64,000 nt of DNA, from the NCBI RefSeq assembly GCF_030272615.1, contig NC_081406.1:401588939-401652938 (forward strand). Reading direction: 5' to 3'. Each line of letters starts with the position of its first letter. Position 1 is the stretch's first letter. The stretch comes from Cryptomeria japonica. Taxonomy: Eukaryota > Streptophyta > Pinopsida > Cupressales > Cupressaceae. Both the position numbers and the translations under genes were made by a program. This document shows, piece after piece, positions 43,948 through 56,380 of the stretch. The notes beneath the pieces are model-generated. The model did not search any database, was not told the DNA's origin, and saw only the letters and a program-made list of their open reading frames with translations.

Positions 43948-44836
43948 AGAACCCTAATTTTTCAACTTGCTCCGATGGATGTGAAAATTCTACCCTCGAC
44001 TAAATCGACCATCCTGAGTCCATTTTCGGGATCGAAATCAAAATCTGAGATCATTTTTCTAGTCAAAATCTCACAACGTTGACCACTTGGTACTTTCATC
44101 TTCAGATCACTTTTCTCATCATTTTTTCACTCAAACCAATTCTGATTTCAACTTAAATCTCCAATACATCTTCGCGCTTAGATTATCATCATTAAATCTT
44201 TATATCCTTTCAATTGCCTAAAATCATTGTAACCTCTCCATATTTCGATTTCACTCCTAAGGGGGCATAATCATTACATTATTATTATCAACGATTGCAT
44301 CATTAAAAGTCAAGATTTTTTTCAAATCTTCATCTAAAGTCAAGCAGAAAATCCTTTTAATCAAAGATTAATCAAACAAAACCTTATTGTTCTTCAAAAT
44401 TGAATCAATCTCTAGGGGCATATCAGTTTCATCGCATCAAATCAATTTGATATTGTCTTCATCTGAATTGCGGTTAATTCAAGTCAGTGTTCAGTTTCAT
44501 CGCTTCAAATCAAGTTGGACATTCTCTTCACTCTTCATCGGTTCTAGTTCAATCAAGTTTGGAATTAGTTTCATCTCTTCATCTAGTTCAATCAAGTTCT
44601 AGATCGATACTCATTTCTTGATCCATTAAGTTCAAGATCGGTATCTCTCTCTTCGTCGTTTCTAGTACAATCAAGTTCGGGATCAGTGTCGCTTTAATCA
44701 AATTTGTTCAGTTACGTCGCTTCAAATCAAGTTGAACATCTCACTCTTCATTGTTTGTGATCCATCAAGTTCAAAACTGATAATCTGTTTGACATTAAAT
44801 TTTATTTGAATCAATGTGTTGCACGCACATCAATTC
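43948..44836 (-). other. Upstream region of antisense gene and 3' interior of Tat
   Basis: No supportable gene. Between 44385 and 44770 the plus strand has a loose repeat of TTCATCGCTTCAAATCAAGTT and GATCCATTAAGTTC-like words about 60-90 bases apart. This may be promoter sequence of the antisense gene. Confidence 0.4.
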
Positions 44837-44849
44837 AAAGAGGGGCAAA
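44837..44849 (+). promoter_or_regulatory. Tat polypurine tract
   Basis: AAAGAGGGGCAAA directly before TGTAACG of the 3' LTR. Confidence 0.82.
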
Positions 44850-45854
44850 TGTAACGCCCTAAAAATGGTCACCTAAACCATGGGCCCCTAATCTTGACTA
44901 CATCACCAAGGTCCTAACCAAAGGCAAATTAAATCAATAATGAGTACCTAATTAATTAATTCTCAGTCATCAATGTCACATGACAAATAAATCATTCTAT
45001 ATTAATTAAATAATCATTTAATTAATTAATCATTCCAAGTAAATCATTTTAATCAATTATCCTATTTATTTAATTAAATATCCTATTATATTTAATTAAT
45101 AAATCAATTTGCCATTAAATCATTAAAAAGGAATTAATTTGAAAAAAGAATTAAAATTGAGGAAAGAAATCAAAATGGAATTAAATTGAAAAATCTCAGA
45201 AAAAAACAATGTAATGAATTAAATCAATTAAATATCAAAATTGAATAAAATATGAAATAAATCAGTTTTTCTGATTTTATCTTAAAATTAGTTCAATTTC
45301 CTTTAAAGCTGAGAAAAGTAGCCAATCACATCAATTCACTTGGATTGTGCTTCCTCTTGGAGAATCTCTATCGTTCATCATTGATCGATCTTGACCGTTA
45401 GTCTCTCTCTGTATTTTCTATAAATTCAGGCTCTCATCTCAATAAAAAAAAACCTGGAGATTATCGTTATTATGTTGTTTTTGCTCTAGGTCTATTGAGA
45501 CAATTGCATTAGCTTAATCATATTGCTTGAATCATGTTAATTTGATTAAAATCGTATAGATAGATAAATTGCTTAAATCATGTTAGCTTAATCTTACATA
45601 TTTTGCATACATTTAGCTTAATTTCATACTCATATAAATTAAATCCTTCATTTAGGTGTCGTCTAGTCACTAGTGTTGCATAAAGAAATCTGAGAGCAAA
45701 ACTAAACTCACATCTACTATAAGGCAATAGGTCATTTTGTAATGGTTTCATTATTCATTGATTAATTATTTACTAACCATGCATTTAATGACTTAATTGA
45801 AGGGTTGTGTATTCAGATACAGATACAAATACAAATCCACTTTTCACACACACA
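44850..45854 (+). repeat. Tat 3' LTR
   Basis: TGTAACGCCC...CACACACACA, the partner of 21285-22287. The exact end is uncertain by a few bases because of a (CA)6 run at 45845-45856. Confidence 0.88.
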
Positions 45855-45856
45855 CA

Positions 45857-46740
45857 CCTGCTATATGCATTTAGAAAAAAAAATCACAAAGGCCATAGAA
45901 TATGGGATATCTCTAAATCCAAAGAAATGCAACTTTTCTATGACTAAAGTAAAGTTTCTTGGGAATATTGTGTCCAAGGATGGAGTCTACATTGATCTTG
46001 AAAGGGTTGTAGACATAGACAAAATTTACATTCCTAAAATGATCAAAGTAATACAATCATTCTTCAGCCAAATAAATTTTGTGAGAAGATTCATTTCCAA
46101 CTTTGCAGAGATTGTTAAACCTATTTCCAAGATGTTAAAGAAAGGATCCAAGATTTATTGGACTGTAGAAGCAATTGATGCATTTGTTGCCATTAAGAGG
46201 GCTATTAAAGAAATGCCTATATTAAAATCACTTGACTTTGGTAAGCCCTTTCAGATCTTTTTGTTTGCATCCTTTCACATAGTTTCTATTATCATGCTCC
46301 ACAAAAATGAAGGATATGAACAACCAATTGCATTCTATAGCAAATTGCTTCAAGTAGCAAAATTAAGGTAGGACATTGCAGAAAAACAAGCATATGCACT
46401 AGTGAAGGTTGTAAAGAACTTTAGGCCATACTTGTTAGGCTCCAAAGTTGTAGCATATGTCCCTAATGTAGTTGTGAAAGATATATTCATCCAGACTGAA
46501 GTAATAGGTTGAAGATGTAGATGGATAAATAAGATACAAGAGTTCAACATATAGATCGAGATCACTAAGTGAATCAGAGGTAAACGATTGGCAAAATTAA
46601 TGGTTGAAACCAATTTGGATGTTGTGCAAGTTAATAATATGAATGTAGATGAAGAAAAATTTTGAGAGGACTCCATGGTACACAAACATCATATAATTCC
46701 TAAAGAATAAGAAATACCCTGACACCTTAACATATAATCA
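45857..46740 (+). pseudogene. Gypsy2 RT C-terminus and RNase H
   Basis: Starts with CYMHLEKKITKAIEYGISLNPKKC and KFLGNIVSKDG (end of RT), then INFVRRFISNFAEIVKPIS (connection). RNase H: FGKPFQIFLFASFHIVSIIM (catalytic Asp lost), EGYEQPIAFYSKLLQ, and after a stop at 46369 KQAYALVKVVKNFRPYLLGS. The open frame on the left begins in LTR sequence, so the real start is the RT junction. Several stops lie after 46500. Confidence 0.82.
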
Positions 46741-47624
46741 AAAGAGAATATTGAAATTGCAAGCTCTCAAGTAAGTGCTTATTCAAGGTGACTTGCATTG
46801 GAAGGATAGAGATGGTATATTGATCTTGTGCTTAGATGAGTATCGGGCTAGTAAAGTGTTGAAGGAATTTCATGAAGGATTGTGTGGTTCCAACTTCATA
46901 GCTAAGAGATCTACTTATAAGGTCTTAAAAACAAGCTACTACTGACCCACACTCTTCACTAATGCTCATAAATATATTAAAAAATATGAAGTTTGTCAAA
47001 AAATATCTGGTAAGTTGAAGTATGTGATGCATTGCCACTGAGTTCATTACAAATAGAGGTTTATTTTTACCAGTGGGGCATCGACTTCATTGGGGAAATT
47101 GTAGAGAACTCTAGTGGTCGACACAAATGAATCCTAGTTGCTCCTAATTACTTCATAAAGTGGATAGAAGTTGTCCCAACAAACCAAGCAACTAGTAAGG
47201 TGGTTATTGACTTCTTTATGAATAATATTATCACTAGATTTAAAACTCCTAGTTAGGTTGATCATTGATTATGCAATGCGCTTCAGATCTAAAGAATTCA
47301 TTGAATTTTGTAGCTCTTATGGAATAACCATCTCATATTCATCTCAGTACCACCCACAAGGGAATGGACAGATAGAGTCCAATAATAAAATTATTCTAAA
47401 AATCATCAAGAGGACCTTAGAGAAGAATAAAAGAGAATGGAAATCAAATCTCAGGCTTGATTTGTGGGCTGATATAGTTAATATCAAGAAGGTAATGATG
47501 AAATAATCATTTAATTTGGTGTATGGAGCACAAACAAGGTTCTCTGTGAACAATTTGCTGCTAGTATAAAAGATCATTTAGGAAAATGATTGGGATATAC
47601 TTGAACCAATAGAAGAAAGGATAA
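46741..47624 (+). pseudogene. Gypsy2 integrase, zinc domain and core
   Basis: FHEGLCGSNFIAKRSTYKVL near 46869 is the His part of the zinc domain and YEVCQKISGK the Cys part with one Cys lost. YQWGIDFIGEIVENSSGRHK holds the first catalytic Asp. WIEVVPTNQATSKVV follows, then 47258-47506 with DYAMRFRSKEFIEFCSSYGI and SSQYHPQGNGQIESNNK (catalytic Glu). Frameshifts lie near 47255 and stops near 47503. It ends at ...EERI where the solo LTR begins. Confidence 0.82.
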
Positions 47625-48803
47625 TGTAGCATCCTAAATTGTACTCCCTTACAATTTTGTCCTCATTTAGGCCCTCACCTTGGGTTCATTTCCCAAGGCC
47701 TGATTGGAGCCCTAATTCTTCTCACACTATGCACCAAACTCAATATTTTCAACACCTAAACTTTCTCCCCCAAAATTATAAGTTTCAGATTCGTCAAGAC
47801 TAGAGCGCTCATGCCATGGTCCTCATGGACCAAAGTGCCCTCACTCTAGTCCTCCCATTCAGGACCCATTTTGGGGCCTTATACTAGTACTTGAAATGAG
47901 CAGGAACCTAGATCCCATGACAACTCATGTCAAAAAGTTAATTTGTTTTTCAACCAAGCATGTAGAAAAGGAGGTCTACCCCTCTCATTTGACATCAATC
48001 TGGAAAGTTCAAGTCCTCAATTACATCCAGCAAATTCAAGTGAGCAAGCAATTAGTCTTTTTTCAAGCATTAAGTAGAAATAAAGAAGATTCAAGCATTG
48101 GAGATGGCATTCATGTTGTATGTTTTATGAAGACAACATGAAACCCTAATTTCTTGTGACCACAAACAAAACTTCATAAAAAGGCATATCATTAGTGTTT
48201 TAGACATTCACAGCATTTCGCTCAAAAGGAAATCATTTCCATTATAGCAATTCATTTACATTTCAACTCTATTTCATGGTTAATTCCAAAACCGGGTTTG
48301 ACCTAAGGCAAAACCCTATTCACAACAAATTTATCTTCTCTACTATGGGCAAGAATAGGTACAAAGCTACAATTTTCAGGATCGAAATTATTCACAAAGA
48401 TGAATAGATTCCCCTAGTTCCCCTTTAGACAAATTTTTTTTTAAAGGACCAGAACAATCGACACTCGAATCCCAACAATTCAGAATGACCTTTTGGGAAT
48501 AGATCTGAACATTCACATATTGCTCAGATCCAAGTTCATAGCTCTATTTGATGACTATAGCTCACTGTGTATGCATAATTGCTTCGATTTCAACGTCTTT
48601 ACCCTAATTTCAGCATTTTCACAATTCAACTTAAAAAGAGGGAATCAAATTCCAACCAGTTAATTTGATCAAAATTCTCAACCCTATCTTTGTTGGATTG
48701 AGGCTAGATCTATTGGATTCACTCCTCTTTAATGTATTTGGTCCCTATGAAAAAATTCGTGGTTTTACTACATTGGGTGAAACCTTAATTTTTCCCACAT
48801 ACA
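47625..48803 (+). repeat. Solo LTR in Gypsy2 integrase
   Basis: TGTAGCATCCTAAATTG...CACATACA, 1,179 bp, with no internal region. The left flank GATAA (47620-47624) and right flank AATAG (48804-48808) each differ by one G-to-A from GATAG, which restores the integrase frame (Glu-Arg-Ile-Glu-Lys-Leu-Val). It is probably the scar of LTR-LTR recombination of an older gypsy insertion. Confidence 0.75.
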
Positions 48804-49110
48804 AATAGAGAAACTAGTAGAGTTGGATGAAATGAGAAGGCTCAAAAGAAAAATGCCAGATGGAACAACAAAGTAAATACTTGTTTGATAAAAGATCTTC
48901 AAGAAAAAAATTCAATATGGATGACTTGTTATTAATATGGAATTCAAAGGGCCAGGAGAAAGGTAGACACAAAAAAAATTGAGGCGTTGTAGTTAGGCCC
49001 ATTTTTTATATTAGAGAAGAATGGTGAGGACTCATATTCCTTAAAAATGTGAATGGTGAAGTCTAGGAACTTTCGATGCACGAACAATTCCTGAAACACT
49101 TCTTTACTTA
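48804..49110 (+). pseudogene. Gypsy2 integrase C-terminus
   Basis: LVELDEMRRLKRKMPDGTTK, a stretch around DLLLIWNSKGQEKG in a shifted frame, then VNGEV then stop then ELSMHEQFLKHFFT and a stop at about 49108. It ends the pol polyprotein. Confidence 0.7.
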
Positions 49111-50549
49111 ACATTTCTCTCCATGCACAGTAGATTAGAGTACATTTGGTATATATGTTTGTGTTTATTTTGTTTGTCTGGTTTTCCCCCTAGATTCTGG
49201 ATTCTTTCCATGATCCAAGTAATAAAGCATCCCCAACTAGAGCCACTAGTAGAATTGTTAAAATTTTGGCAAAATTTGGTTGTGTTTGTCCTAATTTCCA
49301 TGTTTTACCTGTGCTAGGGTTGAATAAAAAATAATTAACCTAGATGTCAAAAAATTACAACAAATTCTAGGTTTGTTACCCCTTCCATTCTAATTGTGTG
49401 TTGACTTGTTGAACTAGTTATCTAAACCTTTAGTTTTGACTTCAATTATATTATATCATTTTTTCACCAGCCCCTTTGTGTTAGAATTTACAAAATTCAC
49501 CAGTCATAATAGTTTCATGGGCCTATTGTTTGAGGTTGTTTAAATTTTCCCTAAGTCCCAGGCAAAGCGACCCTGTGACCCTTTATTAATTTATGACAAT
49601 GCTTGCATACATAATTGTTTACTTGAGTTTTCCCATACCCCCACACTTTATGACTCTAGTCAGATTATAGGTTGTAGGCTAGCAGGATCATACCTTGCTA
49701 CCTTGCAAGGTGTATGATGTTAGCAAAAGGCAAGCCATGAGCTGGTGGGTTAAGGTGAAATCTCAAGGTAGTGTTTCCTAGCCACCTCGTTGCTAAGAGA
49801 TAGCAGTTAAACAAGTTGCAGGCTAGCAGGATCAAAAGAGTAGAATATCCACTAGTCAAGGATTACTGGTCCTCGTCATCCTGCATCAATGAAGAAGTGT
49901 AAGTTTATGCATCACGAGATGGCGGGTTGTTATACCTTGATACCCCTCGTGGAGACCATGGGATAGAAAGAAGGTAGACTTAGAGAATATAAGATTCGCA
50001 TGGCCCTGCAGGCCTTGACTTTAGTTAGAGAATATACCATAAGCTAGCGTGGATAAAAAGATAAAGGGAAATTTTCTCTGTTGTCCCATTGGAAGAAAAT
50101 ACAAGGGACAGTTATGGTGCGGTCCCATGGGACACTTTTCTTAAGAGGAAATAAATAATGCAATGAATGAGAAAATTCCATGTCATATAGTCAATTATAG
50201 TCAAGATGAAAAGCAACCATCCGATTAAGGATCAATAATGGAGTTTTAAAATTGATGTATCTACCACCTTTCAACACTCACACAAACTGAATTAATGGTG
50301 ACTTAAGGATGCATTAAGACATACCATAAATTTTATTTTGAAGAGAATTTTTTCATCTTGTTTTGGAAAAACTTAGTGTAAGGAACTGCCAAGTGAGGAG
50401 AAGTGTTATGCACTAGTCAAGTAGGGTTTCAAAGTGTTGAAAAATTAGTAAGTTGACTCTACTACCTACTTTGTTTTTAGCTAAATTCTTCAATCTGTGG
50501 GAATAAGGTAGAGTTTTAATTATTAAAAACCAAGCATATTTCATTATAA
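49111..50549 (+). other. Gypsy2 region between pol and the extra ORF
   Basis: 1.4 kb without a domain. GGCTAGCAGGATCA occurs twice (about 49677 and 49822) in a stretch with other repeated words. Small open frames near 49104-49317 lie on both strands and look incidental. Confidence 0.45.
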
Positions 50550-53500
50550 TGGCTCCAAAAATAAAACCTACAATTGAGAAGACACCCGCTCAAGGTGAAA
50601 GCTTGAAACCAAGAAGGAAGAATTTTGTTTTCTTAACAAGTTCCTATAGTTTCACCTCCACCTATTATAGAAAACCCTCCTGAATCTACTGAAAATCCCT
50701 CTCAATCCACCCAAACCATAGAAATTGAGAAGAGAGTTAGGGAAGATGTTAGGGGATTGCACCAAGACACGTGCAATATTCTAGTAGGGTCTGGCATTAA
50801 GGAAATCAAAATAAAAGTTTTCACTGACCAATGCTTGGGGTGTAGGGATGCCATTATAAACAATAGAGGATGGGATAGTTTCTATTTTTTCTATGGGAAC
50901 AGGGATAAGAATGTGCCAATATAAAATCCCTAGATATTGGATGTAGGAAAATTAGTTGTTACTAATGTAATTCATTGAACTAGACTTGATCAAATTTTTG
51001 GCTAGGAGGTATCATCTAGAAACATTCACAATAAGGACAACAAAAGGACTAATCATAGCATATTTAAGTAGAGAGGCCATTATTTCTTGTTTCGGTTTGA
51101 ATAGGGAGGCTATGAAGAAAATTGACATGAACAAGTTGGAACAAGAGTACAAGGAGAGAAGAAGGATTATGAGAAGTGACGAGGTGTCAAGATAGAGGAA
51201 GAAAAATTTCAAAGCAATAAGGTATGATGTTTCATCTTTGGATCAAGAACCATTCGAGTTGGTAACTTTTGAGCACTATTTTGTAAAAACCTACCATGCC
51301 CTATGCAAAATACTAGGAAAATATGCACACAAAGAAAGAATGTCTATCAACTTAATGATGATGGCAATGAAGATACAACATCCAAATGTTAATAAACAAT
51401 ATGACTTTGCTACATACATTCACAACCAGTTACATGAGGGGATATTGAGAATACAAGGAGATCAAAAGGTTGTGAACATAATTCATTATTCTTTATTATG
51501 TCATCTCATTATTTTTCAAAACAAAACAGTTTGGAGTCCCAACATGAAAATCACCATGTTTGATAAGCAGGGTGAGCCATCGCTTGTTCAGAGGTGGACA
51601 AAAATTTGGGACCAGAGGTTCAGGTATTTTGATTATGTAACTTTTCATTACCATTTTTTCATAAAGGTTCTAGGATGGTATGGTCTATCATACTAGAGAT
51701 TTCCACCACTTGTCATGCAATTATTGAGGGCTAAATATTTGTAACCCACTGATAAGCTTGTGCTAGAAGATGCTTACACCCATAATTTTGGGGATTGTTT
51801 CTATTATGTTGAGTACACAATAATTAGAGTGTATGGTTTCCCTTAGGAACCACATAGGTTGCCTAGTATTTTTCCTACTAGACTTTATTTCATGGAGTTT
51901 ATGTGGCAGTTGATGTGGATGCAACATTAATGGGTAAAACTAGAAAGAAAGGGAACACACTTGCCACAATTCATAAGGTTTCATGATTTTGTAATTGGTT
52001 GTGACATGTTAGAGAAAGTACAAGAGTTCATGAGAGATATGTACCATTAGAAAAGTGGTAAGGTGAGGGATTATGACCCGAAGGGTTACATAAACTATAT
52101 GAGAACAATAAGAATGAAAATGAAGGCCTACTATCTTCAAGTTTTTTTTTAAAGACGATATTATCATGATTTGTTCAAGTGTTGGTGAGGCTTTGAATAG
52201 AAGAAAGAAGTCTATTATTTTCTTTATATTAGAAAATGAAAGAAGAATTTGGTACCCAAGATTTGCAATTTTTTTATGTAGAGATAAACGATGAGGTTAA
52301 AAGAATGGATCTTATGATCAAAAATTTTGAGTCACTCTATGGTCAAACACTTGCCAATGCACCTCTGATGGAAGAGAAGCTTGAATCACCAATAAGGGAG
52401 GCAAATATTTACAAAGGAAAAATAATTACCGAGGAGGGTGGTCAAGTATCACAAAACCACCTAAAAGGCTTAGAATTGGGCCCTAGTCCAATGTGGTAAT
52501 ACAAGAAGTGGGTGAGGAGGAAGGAAATAGATCAAAAGAGATAAAAAGTGATGTATTGAGAACCAGATTTGATTAAGAACCTGATCCACCACTAACCCCC
52601 TTCCAAAGTGATGAAAATGAGGAACAAGGATAAGAAGAAGAAGGGGTAGCATTGCCAAATGTTATTCCTATGGAGCAAGTGGAAGATAAGCAGATGATTG
52701 TAGCAATGCAGTTAATTGCTAATGAAGAGTTTATTAAGTCTCCCAAGTTCAAAATCTTTTGGCTACAAATGAAATTAAGGGAATCTTCAGAGGAGGAGGT
52801 TTAACACATCAATCTTGATGATATTAACTTTACTCTTTAATAAGCAAGGAAGATGGTGAAAGAAAGGAATTATTTTAATTCCAAATTGGGACCTTGAGGA
52901 GGTTTTCTTATTAGACATATCAAGAAACAATAGGATCTTATGTTTATTACATAATGTGATAGTGTGAGACCTGAGTAAGGGGAACTGGATATAACCCCAC
53001 ACTCAAAGAATTGGCATAATGGACAAAGGCACCAAGGACTAATAAGTTGAAGTTGCTTCATGGTGTTGAAGAAATAGTGGGAAACGCAATAATAAGAACC
53101 TTGAAGGATACATTTGCATGAGAGGTCACCATTGTCTCACTACAAGTTGCAATGTTTTTTTAGATCGTGGTAGAGGATATAAGCAGAGAAAATGGATGAT
53201 TTGATGAAAAGGAATGCCAATTTGAATGAAACATACAATAAGACATGGAAAAAATGAGATTGAAGAAAGCTTTGGCAATCATTGAGAATCATCCTACTCT
53301 TGAGGTCATTGTAGCTATCTACCACCCTCCAACAATGACTCAGGGTGAATCTTCCACAAATGAATTATATTGAGGGACAAGATTAATTGCAATTTAGTAA
53401 AATTAGATGCCTTGGATGAAGCATTGCACCATGCTAGAAAAATTGCAAAGGAAAAGGCTATAGATATCATGATAAGCACTTTGAATCATATTTTGCAAAA

Positions 53501-53621
53501 GATACAAGGAAAGGTTGAAGAAGTGCACAAAGGATATCATGCCCTTCTACAAGAAAAAAAGTAGTGTAAAGAGATGATACTGGTTTTGAAACCACTTTTT
53601 GAAAGGTGGCAGCCAAAATTT
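50550..53621 (+). pseudogene. Gypsy2 extra ORF, downstream of pol, first part
   Basis: Likely start ATG 50550 (MAPKIKPTIEKTPAQGESLK). Frames break at about 50640, 50930-50990, 51193, 51695 and later. Recognisable: RYHLETFTIRTTKG then AYLSREAIISCFGLN (about 51005-51100); FEHYFVKTYHALCKILGKYA, HEGILRIQGDQK then IIHYSLLCHLIIFQN (51430-51530); then a segment with IIRVYGFP, RKGTHLPQFIRFHDFV and YDPKGYINYMRT; acidic/Ser-rich parts; and coiled coil at 53370-53564. It shares motifs with L1/L2 ORF2. The function is unknown. It is interrupted by Copia-C. Confidence 0.68.
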
Positions 53622-54713
53622 TGTTAGGAACTAGAAGGAAACTGAGAGGGGGGGTTGAATCGGTTGTGAATGAATTTCAACCCAATTATAACTTGATCAA
53701 ACTTGATACTTAATACCGGTAAACCAAACTTATTGTCAGTTAACAGATTAACAGTTAATATCAATACCAGTGAAACTTAATGTATGAAACAGAAAGAGAA
53801 ACAACATCCACAACACATGACACATCGATTTTGATGTGGAAACCCTATAAGGGGAAAAACCACGATGGGAAACCTTACCCACAATCAGATGATACTACTA
53901 CAGATAGTATGTGTATACAAATGGGGTTTGCACATGCAGAAAAGCCAACCGCCTAGAGCACACTGCTCAAATGGGAGTCGCAATGGCTACAGTAAGATGG
54001 TTAAATCCTAGAATAATGTACTGCTCAAAATAGCATCTCCAATGTTGGATTCATTATCAGTTAAGCTCTGATAAACACCTTCAAATCTTCTCTATGGTCT
54101 GCTCATATGATCTTCAATATTCACACATACCATGTTACAATACCATATCATAACCTTACATACCGTCTCTCATCTCACAAATGAGATCTTACATATATAC
54201 AAAACCTAAGACCAAATGTGTAGGTTGGCTCACTAAGAATATTGCAATAAAATCAATTACAAATAAGTCTTGATGTGATACAACATGTCAGCTCAATACA
54301 TTTACAACAATATTCAATTAATAAACCATCTCCATAACATGTCATGTCGATCTGGAATAGATAATGCATATTGGTCTATAACCTAGACCAATCTGTCGGT
54401 AATAACAAATATATCAACCCGATTACACCAATAACCAAAACACCAAAACCAAGTATCCAAACCATGTCTTAGACATAATCAAGTGATCTCCAGATGATAT
54501 CAAGTCATCATCAGTGTCGGTGAACCATATAACCTGCTAGTGAACAATATATTGGTGACTATTCATAGGTCACTGAACTTGTCCATGAACACAATGTGTC
54601 AGTTCAACAGTAAACCAATATAACCATAGTACTAAATCAACAATGTAGATCTCCAGAAGGATAAGTGTTGACATCAATGACAAAACTAATGCAACACATC
54701 CATAATACCAACA
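53622..54713 (-). repeat. Copia-C 3' LTR
   Basis: Plus strand TGTTAGGAACTAG...ATAATACCAACA. The GAGCA-GTG-TGCTC hairpin (minus) is at 53957-53969. The third hairpin near 53927-53940 has mismatches. Confidence 0.93.
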
Positions 54714-55074
54714 ATCTCACCCCTTTGGCATTGATGGCAACACTAGATGGAAAAACATTTAAGTGCCAAAACAGAATGCCAAAAACCAAAAACCAACAAT
54801 CTCCAGAATAAATCAATACCATAAATCAAAATCAAAATACAAAGAGTATATATCTCTCCCCCAATGAATAATGTCTCATAGATCTCTCTCCCAAGAATGT
54901 TTTACCATAGATCTCTCTCCCCCTTTGACATCAAATGCCAAAGCAATAAAAAATAACTGAACATACAACCAACTACTCCCCCTCAGAAGTAGCTCTCCTC
55001 CATCAAAGCCCGAAAAAAGATTTATCTATTAGTTTCTGTCGGTTTGATGCCAATGTTCAATTGTCTAAGTCTCT
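54714..55074 (-). other. Copia-C 3' untranslated region with repeated polypurine tracts
   Basis: The minus strand has CCAAAGGGGTGAGAT next to the LTR (plus 54714-54728), and further purine tracts at about 54857-54862, 54889-54894, 54917-54923 and 54976-54983. Same layout as in Copia-A and Copia-B. Confidence 0.7.
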
Positions 55075-56380
55075 ACCGGTGAGGGTATTACCCCAAGATG
55101 CTCTCTGAGATATTCAAAAGTTTCCTTCAGCAAAGGCTTTGTAAATATATCTGCAATCTGCTCTTTAGTATTCACATAAACCAATCTTACTTGTTTTGCT
55201 TCAACATTCTCTTTCAGAAAGTTATATTTGATAGAAACATGCTTAGTCTTAGAATGAAATACCGGATTCTTTGATATATCAATTGCTGTTGAGTTATCAC
55301 AATAAACGATTATAGGTTCTTTTCATTTTACCTTTATGTGCTTCAACATTTGTTTAATCCATAATACCTGAGTACAATTAGTTGTTGCTGCAACATATTT
55401 TGATTATGCTATTGATAATGATGTACAACTTTGATTCTTGCTTATCCATGAAATCAATCTACTACCAAGAAAGAATGCACCTCCAATGGTACTCTTTCTG
55501 TCATCCACATCTCCTGCCCAATTTGCATTGGTGTATGCACATAAATCAAAAATTTCATCTTTAGGATACCATAAACCAAAATTTGTTATACCTTGTAGAT
55601 ACCAGAAAATCCTTTTTACTGTTGATTCATGATTTTCTTTAGGATTACTCTGAAATCTTGAAACAATACATATTGCATTCATTATATCAGGTCTTGTTTG
55701 TGTCAAATATAGTAAACCTCCAATCATAGATTTGTATCTTGTCAGATTGACAAGAGCTAAATCATCTTTCAATATTAATTTATCAGTTGTAGTCATAAGA
55801 GTACTTACTGGTTTAGAGTTTTCCATAAAAAAATTCTTCAGTAGTTCCTTCAAGTATTTTGTTTGACATATGAATATACCTCTATCATTTTGTGAAATTG
55901 ACAATCCTAAAAAGAATTTTATCTCCCCAATCATAGACATTTCAAATTCTTCTTGCATCTTGTTAGCAAAGTCCTTACACAATCCATCTTCTCCTCCAAA
56001 AATGATATCATCAACAAAAAATTCAATAACCAAGATGTCATCATTAGTCACTTTGAAATATAATTTGTTGTCAGCATTACCTTTAGTGTAACCAAGCTTC
56101 AAAAGATATTTGTCCAATCTAGCATACCAAGCTCTAGGAGCTTGCTTCAATCCATACAAAGCTTTTCTTAATCTACAAACCATATCTTTAACATTTGTCA
56201 ATGAAAATCCATGAGGCTAGTCAATATAAACTTCCTCTTCAAGATCACCATTCAGAAATGCACATTTTACATCCATCTGATATACTTTATAGTTCTTATG
56301 AGATGCAAATGCAAGAAATAATTTAACTGCCTCAATTCTAGCTACCGGTGCAAATGTTTCATTATAATAATTCCCTCTTT
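55075..56380 (-). pseudogene. Copia-C reverse transcriptase and RNase H
   Basis: Open 56201-55404 (265 codons) holds LYGLKQAPRAWYARLDKYLL, the intact catalytic box FVDDIIFGGEDG, FLGLSISQNDRGIFICQT, GGLLYLTQTRPDIMNAICIV, and RNase H start CAYTNANWAGDVDDRKST. After a stop at 55404 come YCDNSTAIDISKN, KHVSIKYNFLKENVE and ADIFTKPLLKETFEYLRE to about 55075. The RT N-terminal part (MDVKCAFLNGDLEEEVYID type) lies at 56218-56380 in the same or nearby frame. Confidence 0.92.

Larger units (their letters stand above)
21285..45854 (+). mobile_element. Tat-lineage Ty3/gypsy retrotransposon with antisense PMD gene
   Basis: The 5' LTR (21285-22287) and 3' LTR (44850-45854) are near 1 kb and clearly homologous. 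A TGGCGCCC-type primer site follows the 5' LTR. Gag, protease, RT, RNase H, a second RNase H and INT follow in gypsy order. The second RNase H and the late gag-protease style (YNILLGRPWIHKMQAV) are hallmarks of Tat. Without its nested guests it is about 16.8 kb. No clean target duplication is visible: the left flank is CCAAG, and the right flank follows a CA repeat. Confidence 0.85.

Noticed and set aside
45805-45856. Start of the Gypsy2 RT frame inside the Tat LTR and CA repeat
   Set aside because: Those residues are LTR and microsatellite sequence; RT homology begins only at 45857.
49104-49317. Small overlapping frames on both strands
   Set aside because: No homology, and they overlap each other in opposite directions.
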